Origin: Cercophora sp. LCS_1
Taxonomy: Eukaryota; Ascomycota; Sordariomycetes; Sordariales; Lasiosphaeriaceae
DNA length: 64,000 nt
Assembly: GCA_036250225.1 (NCBI GenBank)
Contig: JAPZLL010000005.1
Span: forward strand, 930,001-994,000
Direction: 5' to 3'
Below the pieces are notes generated by a model. It worked only from the letters and a program-made list of their open reading frames with translations. It had not been told where the DNA came from and made no database searches. Positions 1 through 10,961 of the stretch are shown piece by piece. The translations under genes were made by a program, and so were the position numbers. Every line of letters starts with the position of its first letter. Within the stretch, counting starts at the first letter, position 1.

Positions 1-584
1 GCCCGGCTCCACTCCCCGTCGCAGTCCCGGACCCGGTAGGCGCGCTTCCCGAGCCCCCGGTAGGCGTCACCGTCACTCCATTCTCAACACACACAACCTC
101 CGCATCAACGCAAGCCTCAAACCTCACGCCGCAAGCCTTTCCGGGGGCACAGTTCCACGTCGCTCCATCACCAGCTTTACATGTTGCCGTGGCAGTCGGA
201 GTCGCGGCGCAATTGGCGAGTGTCTATTTCATTAGCCCTGACCGACATACCAGGCCCCATATTATGTCGAAGAGAGAAGAAGGTAGCGAAAAGGGGAAAG
301 GAAGGGAAACATACAATAGTAGGCACCACCTTGCCACACATGGTCGGATCATCAATATCGCAGCATCCCTCGTCGCCGCGGCCTTTATTGATGCACACGG
401 CTGTCATGGGACAGCATCCGCCCGCGCAGCACTCGCCGCCTGCGCAACATGCGTTTTCACCGTCGGCGTTGGGGCATGTGACGATGCCGCCGATTGTGAC
501 GGCTTGGCAGCTGATGAGGGACTCGATCTCGACGAGTTGGGCGGCGGTGAGGGTGACGAGAGAGAGGAGGAGGGTGGGCTTCAT
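1..584 (-). CDS. Cys-rich secreted protein, partial at window edge
   Basis: Starts at the ATG at 584 with a signal peptide (MKPTLLLSLVTLTAAQ). The mature part begins with a dense cysteine block containing CCAGGECCAGGCCP (about residues 46-59), granulin-like in spacing. A 91-nt intron at 224-314 (donor GTATGT, branch-like GCTAATG, acceptor ATAG) removes a non-homologous tail. The second exon (223 down to 1) stays open to the edge, adds further cysteines (ANC, TCKAG, NCAPGKACG, EACVD, VVCVEN) and ends in a Gly/Ser/Thr/Pro stretch that resembles a linker before a GPI anchor. The C-terminus is outside the window. No enzyme motif is seen; a cell-wall or secreted structural or effector role is inference. 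The exon structure is read directly from frame continuity and cysteine content. Confidence 0.75.
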
Positions 585-1831
585 TTTCAGTTTGGGTAAG
601 TGATGATTCGCTTGATGAAATGTGGGCGCTCAAGAATGCAATGGGAATTGGAGGGGAGTCGGTGTTTTTTTTGTGTTTTCGGAGGTCACCAGCGTGTCCG
701 CGTGGCGGGGGATCTTATCAAGATCCAATGGTTTGGTTTCGTGCGACAGGCCATTTCATTCGCTGGCAGTCACCAGATTACGGTATGCGCCCTCCGCCCA
801 CCGCGGGGAGCTGGGCAAATGGCAGTGCCGGACAGGGGGGCTGCGCCGACGGGGGGCTTGCAGAGACAAAAAGAAGCTGCCTTTTTGGAGAGATCGGCCC
901 ATGGGCAAGCGCTGCGAGTTGGCGTGTTTCGAGATCTGTGTGGTTGGTGGACCTTCCTGTTTGGGGTAGCGTTGCCGTGGATGTGACATGCTTGCGGCAT
1001 TTGTCCATGATCAATTGTGTCCTGTGCGGCGGGATGCATCACTTGACTGATATTCAGGAGATGTACGTAATTGGGCTGTGTTGTCCGGGGCATAGGAAAG
1101 AGGCGGGGAATTGGTCTCAATTGTGGAAGAAATCATTGTTGGCTGCATCTGGGAACCTTATCACCTGCCTGCCATAGTTAGATCAGAGCTGCGGACTTGA
1201 AGGTTAAGTAGACCGGAGGGATGGAAATGCAACAAGATGACGTACGTGATAATCCGTTGCTAGCTGTCAAGGTTGTGAGTAGTAGAATTGGAGTTACGTA
1301 CGCCAAGGGATCTAAGAGCATCGTTCTAAGCTTGGGTGTGAATGGACGTGGATAGTAGAAGAAGGAATGCGACTTGGCGACTGAGACAACAGATACGCAT
1401 TATGCATGGTATATCCCGAACTTATGCAAGTCCCCGTCTTGGGCATCCACCAAAATACTTGCAGTCCTGTTTCTGTTCAGCCTCCGACGAGACTCGGAGT
1501 TTGGGTCAATCCCATTACACCAGGGCTGCTCTCAAAGGATCAGCCGCACTTTATTGTGAACTGAAAATGCACAGCGTTGACTCTATTACTCAGTCATCGC
1601 GTGGTTAAAGTGGTAGTCCGACCAAGTCCGATGTCTACGGAGGGCCGAAATACTCTCAAATCTGCGCATTGTTTCTCGCATTGCCAGTAACCGAGCCCGG
1701 TGGGCCGCCTCTCCAGCTCCCAGAGCCCAGCTTCATACATCGAAATGATTATAAGTACACCTCATTATGAGACCCAGAGCCGTAGTATCAATGAGCCCGA
1801 TTGAGTTTCCAACCTCTGCATCCCATTCAGC
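585..1831. other. Intergenic, divergent promoters
   Basis: About 1.25 kb between the divergently transcribed Cys-rich gene and the carboxylesterase. Open frames here lack recognisable domains or plausible splice structure. No RNA gene or repeat was seen. It presumably holds both promoters. Confidence 0.5.
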
Positions 1832-3343
1832 ATGACCCGCCTCTTCTTGACGTTGTTTGCTGTACTTGTTGTGTTTGGGTCGAGAGCGGCTGCCTCCTCC
1901 CAAAATGACGACCTCACCGTCTACACCAAACACGGTGCCATCCACGGCGCCATCGACCCGTCAACCCCAAACGTCCGTCAGTTCCTCGGCATACCCTACG
2001 CCCAACCACCCATCAACACCCTCCGCTTCGCACCACCCAAACCCGCCCTCCCATTCGACTCCCTAAACGCAACACGCATGTCCCCAAGCTGCATGCAATA
2101 TGCCAACACCATCTCAGGCATCAACGTCAACGACATCCTCGAATTCAACCTCGGCGGTCTAAACGGAACCACCAGCCCCATAAGCGAAGACTGCCTGACG
2201 CTGAGCATGTGGACCCCACGCCACGTCCCAACCACAGCCAAGCTCCCCGTCATCGTCTTCTTTTACGGCGGTGCCTTCCTCCTCGGCGGCACCGACACCC
2301 CCTACCAGATCCCCTCGAGGTGGATCGAACGAAGCCAATCCCACATCGTCATCTCCTTCAACCACCGGGATGGCATTTTCGGTTATCCCAACGCCGCCGG
2401 CCTACCCCTACAATCCCAGAATATAGCACTCCTCGACATCCGTCTCGCAATCGAATGGGTGCGCGATAACATCGCCTCCTTCGGCGGTGATCCATCCCGC
2501 ATCGGTCTCTGGGGCCCGAGCTCGGGAGCTATTGCCATCGCATACTACACCTACACATATGTCGCTGATCCAATCATCAACAGCGTGATTCTCGACTCGG
2601 GGAATGAATTCATAGACATACTCACCTACGATGATGCACACGCCAACTTCACTGCCGTCGCAGCGCGTTTCGGCTGCGGAGAGCTATCACCGGTACAAGA
2701 ACTGGAGTGTATGCGTCGTGTAGACGCCCTTTCCATCATGGAGTTTCTGCATCAGTGGTCTGACAATGGAACAACCCCGCTATTTACCTTTTCGCCGGTG
2801 GTCGACAACCTCACCGTCCTGGGAAATTATTCCGCCGCCAAAATGGCAAAAATCCCCGCGCTAATAGGGAGCACAGCGCAGGACGGAAACATGTTTGTGC
2901 CGTATGACCCCGACGGTGTGGATGAGGCTGCTGCGGATGAGATAACCATGGTGTGGTTTTTTTGTCCGGCCTATCGGGCTGCGAAAAAGAGGGTTAGGGA
3001 GGGTGTAGAGGAGGTGTATCGCTATGTGTATGCGGGGAATTTTAGTAATGTGAGTCCGAGAGGGTGGATGGGTGCGTTTCATGGGTCTGAGATGCCGTTG
3101 GTTTTTGGGACACATGGACTGTGGAGGGGGGCGTCGACTGTTTTGGAGGAGGAGACAAGTCGGGTGATGCAGGACGTGTGGGTTGAGTTTGTAGCGACTG
3201 GGGGGAGGATAACGACGGTTGAGAGATGGGATGGAGAAGGTGTTGATGGTGGACGGGTGGTGGAGTTTGGCAATAGTGTTCCTGCTAGGGTGGTGGATAT
3301 GGGGGAGAAGGAGAAGGTTTGTCGGGATATGGGGTTGGGTTGA
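1832..3343 (+). CDS. Secreted type-B carboxylesterase/lipase
   Basis: Single-exon gene of 503 residues with an N-terminal signal peptide (about 1-21). It carries the type-B hallmarks: early FLGIPYAQPP, the SEDCLTL motif, an oxyanion-hole loop (FFYGGAF), the elbow G228-P-S230-S-G232 with Ser230 as nucleophile, and the histidine motif GAFHGSE with His417. In the acid motif (GSTAQDG) Asp351 stands where most cholinesterase-like enzymes have Glu. The family hydrolyses carboxylic esters and acts outside the cell here. NxT/S glycosylation sites are frequent. It is slightly shorter than the usual 540-570 residues, mainly at the C-terminus. Substrate cannot be told from sequence. No frame break is seen. 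Confidence 0.85.
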   Translation: MTRLFLTLFAVLVVFGSRAAASSQNDDLTVYTKHGAIHGAIDPSTPNVRQFLGIPYAQPPINTLRFAPPKPALPFDSLNATRMSPSCMQYANTISGINVNDILEFNLGGLNGTTSPISEDCLTLSMWTPRHVPTTAKLPVIVFFYGGAFLLGGTDTPYQIPSRWIERSQSHIVISFNHRDGIFGYPNAAGLPLQSQNIALLDIRLAIEWVRDNIASFGGDPSRIGLWGPSSGAIAIAYYTYTYVADPIINSVILDSGNEFIDILTYDDAHANFTAVAARFGCGELSPVQELECMRRVDALSIMEFLHQWSDNGTTPLFTFSPVVDNLTVLGNYSAAKMAKIPALIGSTAQDGNMFVPYDPDGVDEAAADEITMVWFFCPAYRAAKKRVREGVEEVYRYVYAGNFSNVSPRGWMGAFHGSEMPLVFGTHGLWRGASTVLEEETSRVMQDVWVEFVATGGRITTVERWDGEGVDGGRVVEFGNSVPARVVDMGEKEKVCRDMGLG

Positions 3344-3560
3344 ATGCGGACATGATTTCAAACCTCTTGGAAAAGGTGACCGGCGCTTCCTTCCAGGTTG
3401 CAGTATTAAATGCCCCACCATGCAAGAGCAAAGCAACAAGAGCAAAGGCCGATGAAAGCGCGATGGAAGGGTAGATTTGGATTGCTCCTTCCCTGCCGCT
3501 GCCTGCCTGACAGGATAAAATGGGAATGGCATTTCTATCCTTTGTCCCCCGTTTGAGAAC

Positions 3561-4799
3561 CTAGAACTTCAGGACCGGTTTAATGGTCACGCCCGCCTTC
3601 ATGTCTGCGATTGCCAGCTCCAGATCATCCACCGGATCGACCTTGCAAATCTTTCCGATTGGGAACTCCCCTTGACGATGGAGGTCGATCAGCCTTGGGA
3701 TGAACTGGAACCAGTCAGTATCTTTGGCGCTGCTTCCAATGACGGCCTACCTCTGGTGGGTACGAATCACCCTCGAGGACACCCACGAGACTTCCGTCGC
3801 CGAAGAGGAACGATCCGACATCCAGCTTGATAGTAGCCCCGGCAGGTGGCACACCAATCGAGGCCGCGGTTCCGCCAAGTGTCAGGCACTCCAACATCTG
3901 CTCGATCACTCCGGGCGCCCCGGTAGTGTCCACGGCATGGTTGGTACCCCCCTCCAGTCAGTTTTTGCACTTCCTCCGAGATTGACGTGCTAATCTTGCT
4001 AGAATTGATGATGTCTGTTGCGCCGAGCTCTTGGGCAAGGGCTAGCCTAGAATCGACCCTATCGACAGCGATGATCTGCTTGACTCCAAGATAGGCAGCT
4101 GCCATCAAGGCGGTGAACCCGACGCTTCCCATCCCAAAGATAACCACACTGTGGTACGACTTCGGCTTGAGAATGTTCAAAATCGTGCCAGTGCCAGTCT
4201 GGAACCCGCATCCCAGCGGCGCGTACAACGCCAGATGCTCGACGTCGGGCCATCTGACCACGGACTGCTGGTGAACAGCTGAGACTCTCGCAAAGGATGA
4301 CTGGCCAAGAAGCTGGCTTCGAACAGGTCGTCCATCCGCAAGCTTTGCAGACGTGGTGTTGTCCGACAACCGAGTGGCGCGAAAGTTGATCTTGGGGTGG
4401 ACGACGCATTTGGTGAGACGGCCCTCTTTGCATGGGTGGCAATCGCCGCAGGCGGTGAAGGAGAGGAGCACATTGTCCCCAACCCGGAGTGTTTTGTCTC
4501 TGACTGCGGACCCAAGGGGCAGAACCACGCCGGCACCCTCGTGACCCGGGATTGCCCGTAGCTCGGGGTGCGGCAGACCACCGCTTTAGACCAGGAAGTC
4601 CTAATATCCGTTTATGTTGGCATCTCGGTTCGACCAACGGGGCTTTGCAAAGGACCTGACTGTATGACAGAGACCAGAGTACTTCATCTCGACCAGTACC
4701 TCATCTGGCCGTAGCTCATCGATAACGATCGGAGTCATCACCATGCCCGCCCGGGCGCTTCCACAACGAGAGAGCCTATGTTCTGATAGGGAATTCCAT
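3561..4799 (-). pseudogene. Zinc alcohol dehydrogenase (aryl/benzyl-alcohol type), broken
   Basis: Reads as a medium-chain zinc-dependent NAD(P) alcohol dehydrogenase. Visible are the N-terminal GLCHT catalytic-zinc motif, GHEGAG, the four-Cys structural-zinc lobe (CGDCHPCKEGRLTKC), the LGCGFQTGTG catalytic Cys region, the nucleotide-binding GMGSVG, and a C-terminus ending IKPVLKF at 3561. One good intron (3705-3750: GTAGGC, TACTGAC, CCAG) restores the C-terminal frame, and another lies near 4589-4654 after GLCHT. The gene is broken: an in-frame TAA at 4586-4588 where the family has Gln (one C-to-T change), a +1 frameshift in a C6 run (3947-3952), and a shifted reading frame near 4750-4790 in the first exon. 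The likely start ATG is at 4799 but the 5' end is scrambled. Some lesions could be sequencing errors; three together favour a pseudogene. Confidence 0.75.
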
Positions 4800-5951
4800 G
4801 GCGATTGTCGTCGGCACACTCGGTTTTGATGGGCACGATCGTGAGACCTGTGTTGCACTTGTGAAATCTTGACCGCACGGTATCGGTACGTGAACTGAAT
4901 TGTTTGCATGAAGGAAATCGATTTAAAAGCGCTAAAAACACAGTTATATACCCAGAAGCTCATACCGATTCTAAAGTGTCTAGGTTTTGTTGTCGGTGAA
5001 CCCGGCAATTTGAGGTGGTTATTATTCAGCAGTTGAATTATTCATGGGAGACCGATGATCAAGAGTACGGTGTTGACGACTGGCAAGGCCAAGCTGAGCA
5101 AGCCAAGGCGTGAGAGTATTGCCACTGGAATCCTTCGCTGGCACCTGGACTAAGACATGCAATCATGGTGTCCCCGCGTGACACAAACTCTCCAGATGAG
5201 CTAGATGTCAAATGGAAATGTCAGGCGATTGAGACTGAAGACCGACCGGAAGGAGTTCCCGCGAAGAGAGGCTTGCCGAGCTCGGTCGGAGCCGTTTGCC
5301 TGAGCGACTCGGCCTCGAATTTCACAGCGGTGCAGTCGACTTGCCAGCTCAGCTATCACTGGCATGGCCCGGCCCAATCTGACGTTACGTTGTGGGACGT
5401 GATCCGCACGCGGGTGTCCGAGACATGCGGGAGCCAGCAGAGAACCCTTGGTCCCCTGGTGCCAACTGGGATGGCACTGCAGAGTGCACGACGAGATGGT
5501 TCTTGAGTCTGCACCAGATATCCTACTCGTAGGAAATTCGGCCATGGTGACTGTATGTGAACAGGGTCGAACGATTGATCGTTGGGTCATTGATAGATCA
5601 AGTGCTGTAGCAAGAATGGGGCCGCATCCTTTCGGCAGGACATCAAGGTCCGCGGATTGGCCGAATCGGCGGTGTCAAGATAACCACTCAACCCAAAACA
5701 CGGTACCAGCATGCCTCCCACAAGAGCAACAATGTTGGGCGACAGGACGTGACCCGTATCACAAGATCTTGCCGCTCACGAGGCAGCAAGGGTCCAGACA
5801 CCTCGAACCACCGGCGTCCGACATCAACTCTTCATCATCGACATCCAGTGTCTCGCACGCGGCATGAAAGGATATATGCCCATCCCATCCCCATTCGAAC
5901 AAGAAAACAATCGGCAGCATTCTGTTATCAACCTCGACAGGAACACCCAAG
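4800..5951. other. Intergenic
   Basis: About 1.15 kb with only uninformative open frames on both strands. No domain, repeat or RNA gene was recognised. The last 100 bases form the leader of the secreted protein gene that follows. Confidence 0.45.
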
Positions 5952-6653
5952 ATGCGCTCCTCACTCCTCACACTCTATTATTTCGCCACCCTAGCCGTGA
6001 CCACCCCTCTGGTCCCCCGCAGCAAGGTCGGATACACGACAGTCCTGTGGTCCAATGCCTTCCTCCTCATCGCAAACGTGACCAACCTCTCCATGGACCT
6101 CGACCCGTCGGTCCACCTCTGGAAGCTCAACGGGGTTCACAACGGCGCCGGCGCCGAAACCGCTATCCTCACTAAAGAAACCGGCCGTATCTTTTACGAG
6201 AACGGCACAGATGATAACATCGGCGTCACGTCAGACACCAACGGTCCCTACCCAAGCAGCATGGTTATCCACCCTCTCACCCCAGACCAACCCTATGCGG
6301 ACTATGTCGACAACCTGGGCATCAACCTCGGCATGGCAATGCGTGGGTTAGGCATCGTGCCGTATGGGGAGGAGGGTTGGCCGTGGCCGAGCTTGTACAG
6401 TCCGGATGACGGGACATTCATGGCCTGTCCTGGGGTGGGCGCGCAGGATCATCAGGTACGGTTTGCAAAAGGGACGGTGGACGCCGATGGGAACCTTAGT
6501 GTGGCGGTTCCCCTGGGCTGCGCGCCGGTTACGTTGCTGGCGCAGTGCATGATACTTGGAAATGCGCCGGCTGGGGCGACATATACTCATGATTATGCGA
6601 GGCAGATTAGGTGTTATGAGGATGTTTCGAATGTGGATTGGAGTATGGAGTAG
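5952..6653 (+). CDS. Small secreted protein, possibly DUF7907-like
   Basis: Single exon, 233 residues. A signal peptide (about residues 1-18) is followed by a VPRS site that could be cut by a Kex2-type protease. The mature protein has a few NxT/S sites and four cysteines in its second half. The layout (FLLIANVTNLSMDL near the start, then a His/Gly/Ala segment, then a Cys pair at the end) resembles the fungal secreted DUF7907 family, but this is a weak resemblance from memory and needs a profile search. No catalytic motif is seen. Extracellular location is inferred from the signal peptide. Confidence 0.6.
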   Translation: MRSSLLTLYYFATLAVTTPLVPRSKVGYTTVLWSNAFLLIANVTNLSMDLDPSVHLWKLNGVHNGAGAETAILTKETGRIFYENGTDDNIGVTSDTNGPYPSSMVIHPLTPDQPYADYVDNLGINLGMAMRGLGIVPYGEEGWPWPSLYSPDDGTFMACPGVGAQDHQVRFAKGTVDADGNLSVAVPLGCAPVTLLAQCMILGNAPAGATYTHDYARQIRCYEDVSNVDWSME

Positions 6654-7889
6654 TTGAAGGGGTTTCTTGAGGAGGCTGAGGGCTGGGTGGGATTAGGAGT
6701 CGGCTAGGCTGGCCACGGGGGCTCGATGTTTGAAGTTGAAATTGAATAATGATTTTGCTTCTCTGCCTCTTTGGTTGGCATCCGTGGGGCAACGCGACTT
6801 GAGTGTGTTTCATATTTAGGTTGATATCTCCTCAATTTTATGCCATCATCTCAGAATGGGTCAACCTCGAAGATGGCTTTCCTGAATGTCAAGTAAAACT
6901 GCCCTGGTTTCCCGCAAGGAATATTTAAGTCATGTGAGTGGTGATAGTACCAGGGAGCCTGCGGTGGTGAACCTCAACGCCCGCTTTTGAGTCCGGTGAC
7001 CATTCACTTTCGCCCGCTCCTTCCTTTCCATCCCGAAAAAGCCCTAACACGTTCTCATTCACCAATAGAACGCGTCTTAATATTGTTGACGCGCAATTTA
7101 CTGTCCTCGCAACCGAATGTGGGCCCACCTCTTGCTGCAAAGCCGTCTTTTGGATTTTCAAATCCAGACAGCGGGTACAAGTATTTATTCCACCCTTCCC
7201 TCTCCCCACTTCCTCTACACCTTCCAACCAATTCCTCGAACCACCTCTTCCGTTCGTTCTCTGGACTCCTCCATCACGAACTTCCGGCGCGCACGTCTTT
7301 CCTCACTCACCTTTTCACTTTCAGTGAGGCTTCTTTCCGGCCCCGAACGGCTTCTTCACTCACAGGTTGGTGCTTCTGTTTTCCAAAGGTCTTCCTCGCA
7401 ATAAGAAAGATCTTTTGGTAACAGAACAGTCTCTTCACCGCCACCGCGACGCGCGTTCTGGACAACAAAAGACCCTCTCATTCGCCAATCGATCTCTCTC
7501 AATAATTGTCAACTCCTTCCAGAACGGCGATTTCTACTTTCCAAGGGCTCTTCGCACATCTTGAAAGACCTTTCGATACTAGAATACCGTTCACCGCAGC
7601 CGTGACGCATTCTTGATAATAAAGCAAAGACAATTTCGTCCAAGGACCATTATCTCTCGACAATTCCCAACCTCCTTCCTTCTGGTGACTTTTCCAAGGC
7701 AACGCGTCTCCCTGGCGACACGTCTTACCTCTCAACGCGTCTCAATTCACAACCGGCGCGTCCTGTTGTTCAACCCATCTTCCCTTCTCAACAAAGTCCT
7801 TCTTCCGGCGCGTCTCGCCCCCAACAAATCTCTTTCCAACAACCTCCCTTTCACCGACCAACACGTCCACTCAGTATCTAGCAGCAAAG
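6654..7889. other. Intergenic and pyrimidine-rich leader of the acyltransferase
   Basis: No gene is seen. The second half is strongly C/T-rich and contains diverged tandem copies (see the repeat entry). Open frames here are low-complexity products of the pyrimidine bias. Confidence 0.5.
7040..7800. repeat. Diverged tandem repeat, unit about 150-158 bp
   Basis: Segments beginning TTCTGTTTTCC (7374), TTCTACTTTCC (7532) and TTCTGGTGACTTTTCC (7680) align along their length, for example TTCACCGCCACCGCGACGCG at 7434 with TTCACCGCAGCCGTGACGCA at 7590. An older copy lies near 7050 (CTCATTCACCAATAGAACGCG). The differences are largely transitions. It lies directly upstream of the acyltransferase ATG. 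Confidence 0.55.
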
Positions 7890-9845
7890 ATGGATTCCAA
7901 CTGGGCCGATCGAGTATCCAAAAGCTTCGTCAGACAGCACTGGATCACCAACGACCTAACTTCGACCCATCTCCTGACCGCAATCGACCAAACCGCGCCC
8001 AAGATCTACACGCGTCTCGTCTACGGCTTCCCTTTTTCTGGCCCTGACGAAAACATCCCCGCGGCAGTTGACTACCTCCACGCCGGCCTCAAGCGCGCCT
8101 TTACCCGCTGGCCCTATCTCGCCGGCCAAGTGATCCATTCTGACGACGACCCTCGTGACACCAATAGCCACCTCATCGAGCTGGTGTATACCGATGACGC
8201 TTCCAAGAACAATCTTGCAAAGTACCCAGACGAGGTGTTCGACTGGCAGATTGTTGAGGACGATGAATTTGCCTGGACGTTTGAGCGGTTGGAGGACTAG
8301 GGTGTTCCACCGTTTGCAATGGACAAGGAGATGTTGTCGTTGTCGCCCAACCATCCAATCAAGAGTGGGTGCTACCATCCTGTTACGTTGAGGGCAACGT
8401 TTATCAAGGGAGGGTTGATCTTGTGCTTTGGGGTGCATCATGGAGTTATGGATGGTGTAAGTACTGTTTTCTTTCGTCTCGACCCTTTTACAGCCCTCAG
8501 TCATCATCAGCTCGAGGATGAGGTTTTCTTCTCAGCTTGTCCTTGTGAAGCACCTCGATATGAGCTGGGCAAGCTCTAGCAGGTCGAGCAAGCAGCCATC
8601 TATCGCGAGTTGCGGATCCCGAACCATCTCCGATTGGCGAGGCATTGTGTCTGACTCGGAGCTCCTGGAGAGGACCATGATCGATGCCCGCGGCTCTCGA
8701 TCAACCACGGCCTTGGACGTTCCAGGTTGACATTATCCCCGTTCCCGTCCCCACCGAAAAAGATCGCATCTGAATCCGGCTGCCGGCTGATCCCTTTTGA
8801 TCCATGCCTTCAATCAAGACCGCATCTCTCAAGTGAGTCCTACTCTTTCCCCTCCCATCTCACATACCCACCCTTCCCACAAAACTTCATTGTAACCGCA
8901 TCGACTAACACCCGCCTGTAGGGCTCACTTGCCTCGTTCGTCGCCTGCTTCGCCGGCACCACCACCGGCACTTTCTCTGCCCTGTCGCACGCCACTGACA
9001 TCGGCACCCGCACCCACCTCGCTGTGCCGGCCCCCGTGGCCAGCCTCACCAACCTCGACCTAGTCGAGTACGACTTCTCGCCTGGCCCGGTCACCCCCGC
9101 CCCCACTCCGGACTCCGGCTCCGTCGCCAAAGTCCTCGTCATCGCGGCCACCACGGTCGCAAAACTCCGTGACGCGGCCCTCGCCCGCGTCCGCGCCAAG
9201 CACGGCGCGCAGGCCTTCGTCTCGGCCTCTGACGTTGTCTGCGCCCTCGTCTGGGTGCATCTAACCCGCGCCCGGAAGGGCCGTCTCTTTGGCGTCACGG
9301 AGCAAACGCGGTTCGCCACGGCCGTTGATATCCGTGGCAAGGTGGGCGCGAGAGCCGATTATATCGGCAACATGTTTGTGCGGGTCATGGCGACTGCGCA
9401 CTGGTCGGAATTGACTGGTGACGACAAGGAGGGCGCTGTTGCCGAGGCTGCGTGGCTGATTCGCAAGGCCATCATGTCGACTGATGACGAGGAGGTCCTG
9501 GGCAAGCATTTGGCGATGGCCGGCGCGGTTGTGTCGGGGGCTGTCGTGGCCAAGGATGTTGCTGCTGCTGCGCACAAGGCGTTGCGTAACGATGTTGCGG
9601 GACTTGATAATTCGGTTTGGATCAGCATGGGGGCCGACACACCGTTTGGGATTCCGGGTACGGGCGGTGGTAAGCCCGCTTGGGCTAGGAAGACCTTCTC
9701 GGCGAATGAGGGCAGTATGAACATCTTGCCTAGAGCTGGACTGACTCGAGGCGAGGCAGACTGGGAGGTGCTGCTGGCTGCTCAGGAGGCCGACATGGGG
9801 AGGTTGGTGGCCGACATGGGCCACATTCTTGTCAAGGTCGCCTGA
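7890..9845 (+). pseudogene. BAHD-like acyltransferase (PF02458 type), broken or chimeric
   Basis: The first exon (ATG 7890) reads as the N-terminal half of a fungal acyltransferase, including PYLAGQVI and the catalytic HHGVMDG motif (HxxxD) just before a GTAAGT donor at about 8459. An in-frame TAG at 8298-8300 (CAG to TAG would do it) interrupts it. The C-terminal half (8922-9845) is open: GSLASFVACFAG follows a good acceptor (CGACTAACAC...TGTAG), then the middle ASDVVCALVW segment and a DFGWG-like region (DTPFGIP...GKPAWARK). The 464 nt between hold a second, degenerate copy of the segment that should follow HHxxxDG (SACPCEAPRYELGKL, EQAAIYRELRIPNHL, later DSELLERTMIDARG and FQVDIIPVPVPTEKDRI), spread over three frames with stops. 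Either a long intron carries a relic, or halves of two paralogues are fused. The family transfers acyl groups from CoA to alcohols or amines. Confidence 0.65.
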
Positions 9846-10442
9846 AGAGCCGTTGGTGTTGTACGATAGAGTCTTCTTTGGGCGTGTCGAAACATGATTG
9901 TCAGACGCGGAGCTGGTATTTGTAGTCTGTTTCCGAGCTCAGGGACGTGTGCCATCAGCGGCAGTGGAATCAAGCGGACTCGCTGAATATTTGTCTCGAT
10001 GTGTGTGTGTCGGTGCATGGTAATATCGGCTTGTGGTCTCGCCCGGATGTTGGGACGCAGATGTTGATTAATGATCTGTCTTTCCCGGGACGGGACGTGA
10101 ACTATGATAGATGGATTGAGGCATGTTGCCCGTCTTGGAACCCGGTAGGCGACACATCTGCTTATGTTTGGGTTGATAGCCGGAACTTGGCGGCTCGGGA
10201 TCTCGATTTTATCCGACCAGTCTCGACGGGCCGGCCTTGGGGTTTGGACCTTGAAGATGATGCAGCCCTGCGGGGTATGGGTGTTGCTGACTTGGAGAAT
10301 TGCTCGATGACGGCGGTGGAGATAGGATAATTGGAGACGAGGTTGGTCGGGCATATAAGAAACCCTGCCTAGGTCACCTAGCTGCAACCATAGCACTGTT
10401 TCTGTCAGCTCTGAGTCTGGATAGTCCTTAGATACACTCACA
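9846..10442. other. Intergenic
   Basis: About 600 bases. It contains a TG-rich stretch near 10000 and one open frame with no recognisable domain. It presumably holds the promoter of the secreted protein at 10443. Confidence 0.45.
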
Positions 10443-10961
10443 ATGACCTCATTCTCGAGCTTCGTCACTCTCCTTGCAGTGCTTTCATTTGGGATAAACA
10501 CTGTCACTGCCGGCCCCCCCTTCCAACACAGCATCCGCCAGGCGCCAGGTGAAACGTGTACCCAAGGGGCCACCTTTCCCAACCTCTGGTCGGTCCAAGA
10601 CTTGAGCGTGGTTTACTCGCGAAACGACTCTTTTGCCACCAGCATCGCGACCTTCTCGGTGACGAATCGACAGACAAATCTTACCGACACGTTGAGCTGC
10701 AGCTTGCGAGCAAACTACCAGTGTTACTTTACCGACGGCCTCCCGAGCGATAAAAGCGTTTCGGTGTATCTCCAGCTAAATCTCATGGCATACATCTCCT
10801 TTTCGAAATCGGTGCAGTGCGACGGAAACACGGCTTTAATCCAAGGCATGGCCGAGATGGTCATGGACTGTACTGGGGACTCGATGGAAACAGGCATGTC
10901 GTGCGCTGGAGGAAAGAGTCCTGTTTTTGCGACCGGAAAGGTTGACATCGTTCCGGAATGA
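10443..10961 (+). CDS. Small secreted protein of unknown function
   Basis: Single exon, 172 residues, with a clear signal peptide (about 1-23). The start has AATG context after a leader. The mature protein has six cysteines (ETCTQG, LSCSLRANYQC, VQCDGN, MDCTGD, MSCAGG) and several NxT/S glycosylation sites. No family is recognised. The length, cysteines and secretion signal fit a small extracellular or effector-like protein, but that is inference. It is not in an obvious cluster with its neighbours. Confidence 0.6.
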   Translation: MTSFSSFVTLLAVLSFGINTVTAGPPFQHSIRQAPGETCTQGATFPNLWSVQDLSVVYSRNDSFATSIATFSVTNRQTNLTDTLSCSLRANYQCYFTDGLPSDKSVSVYLQLNLMAYISFSKSVQCDGNTALIQGMAEMVMDCTGDSMETGMSCAGGKSPVFATGKVDIVPE

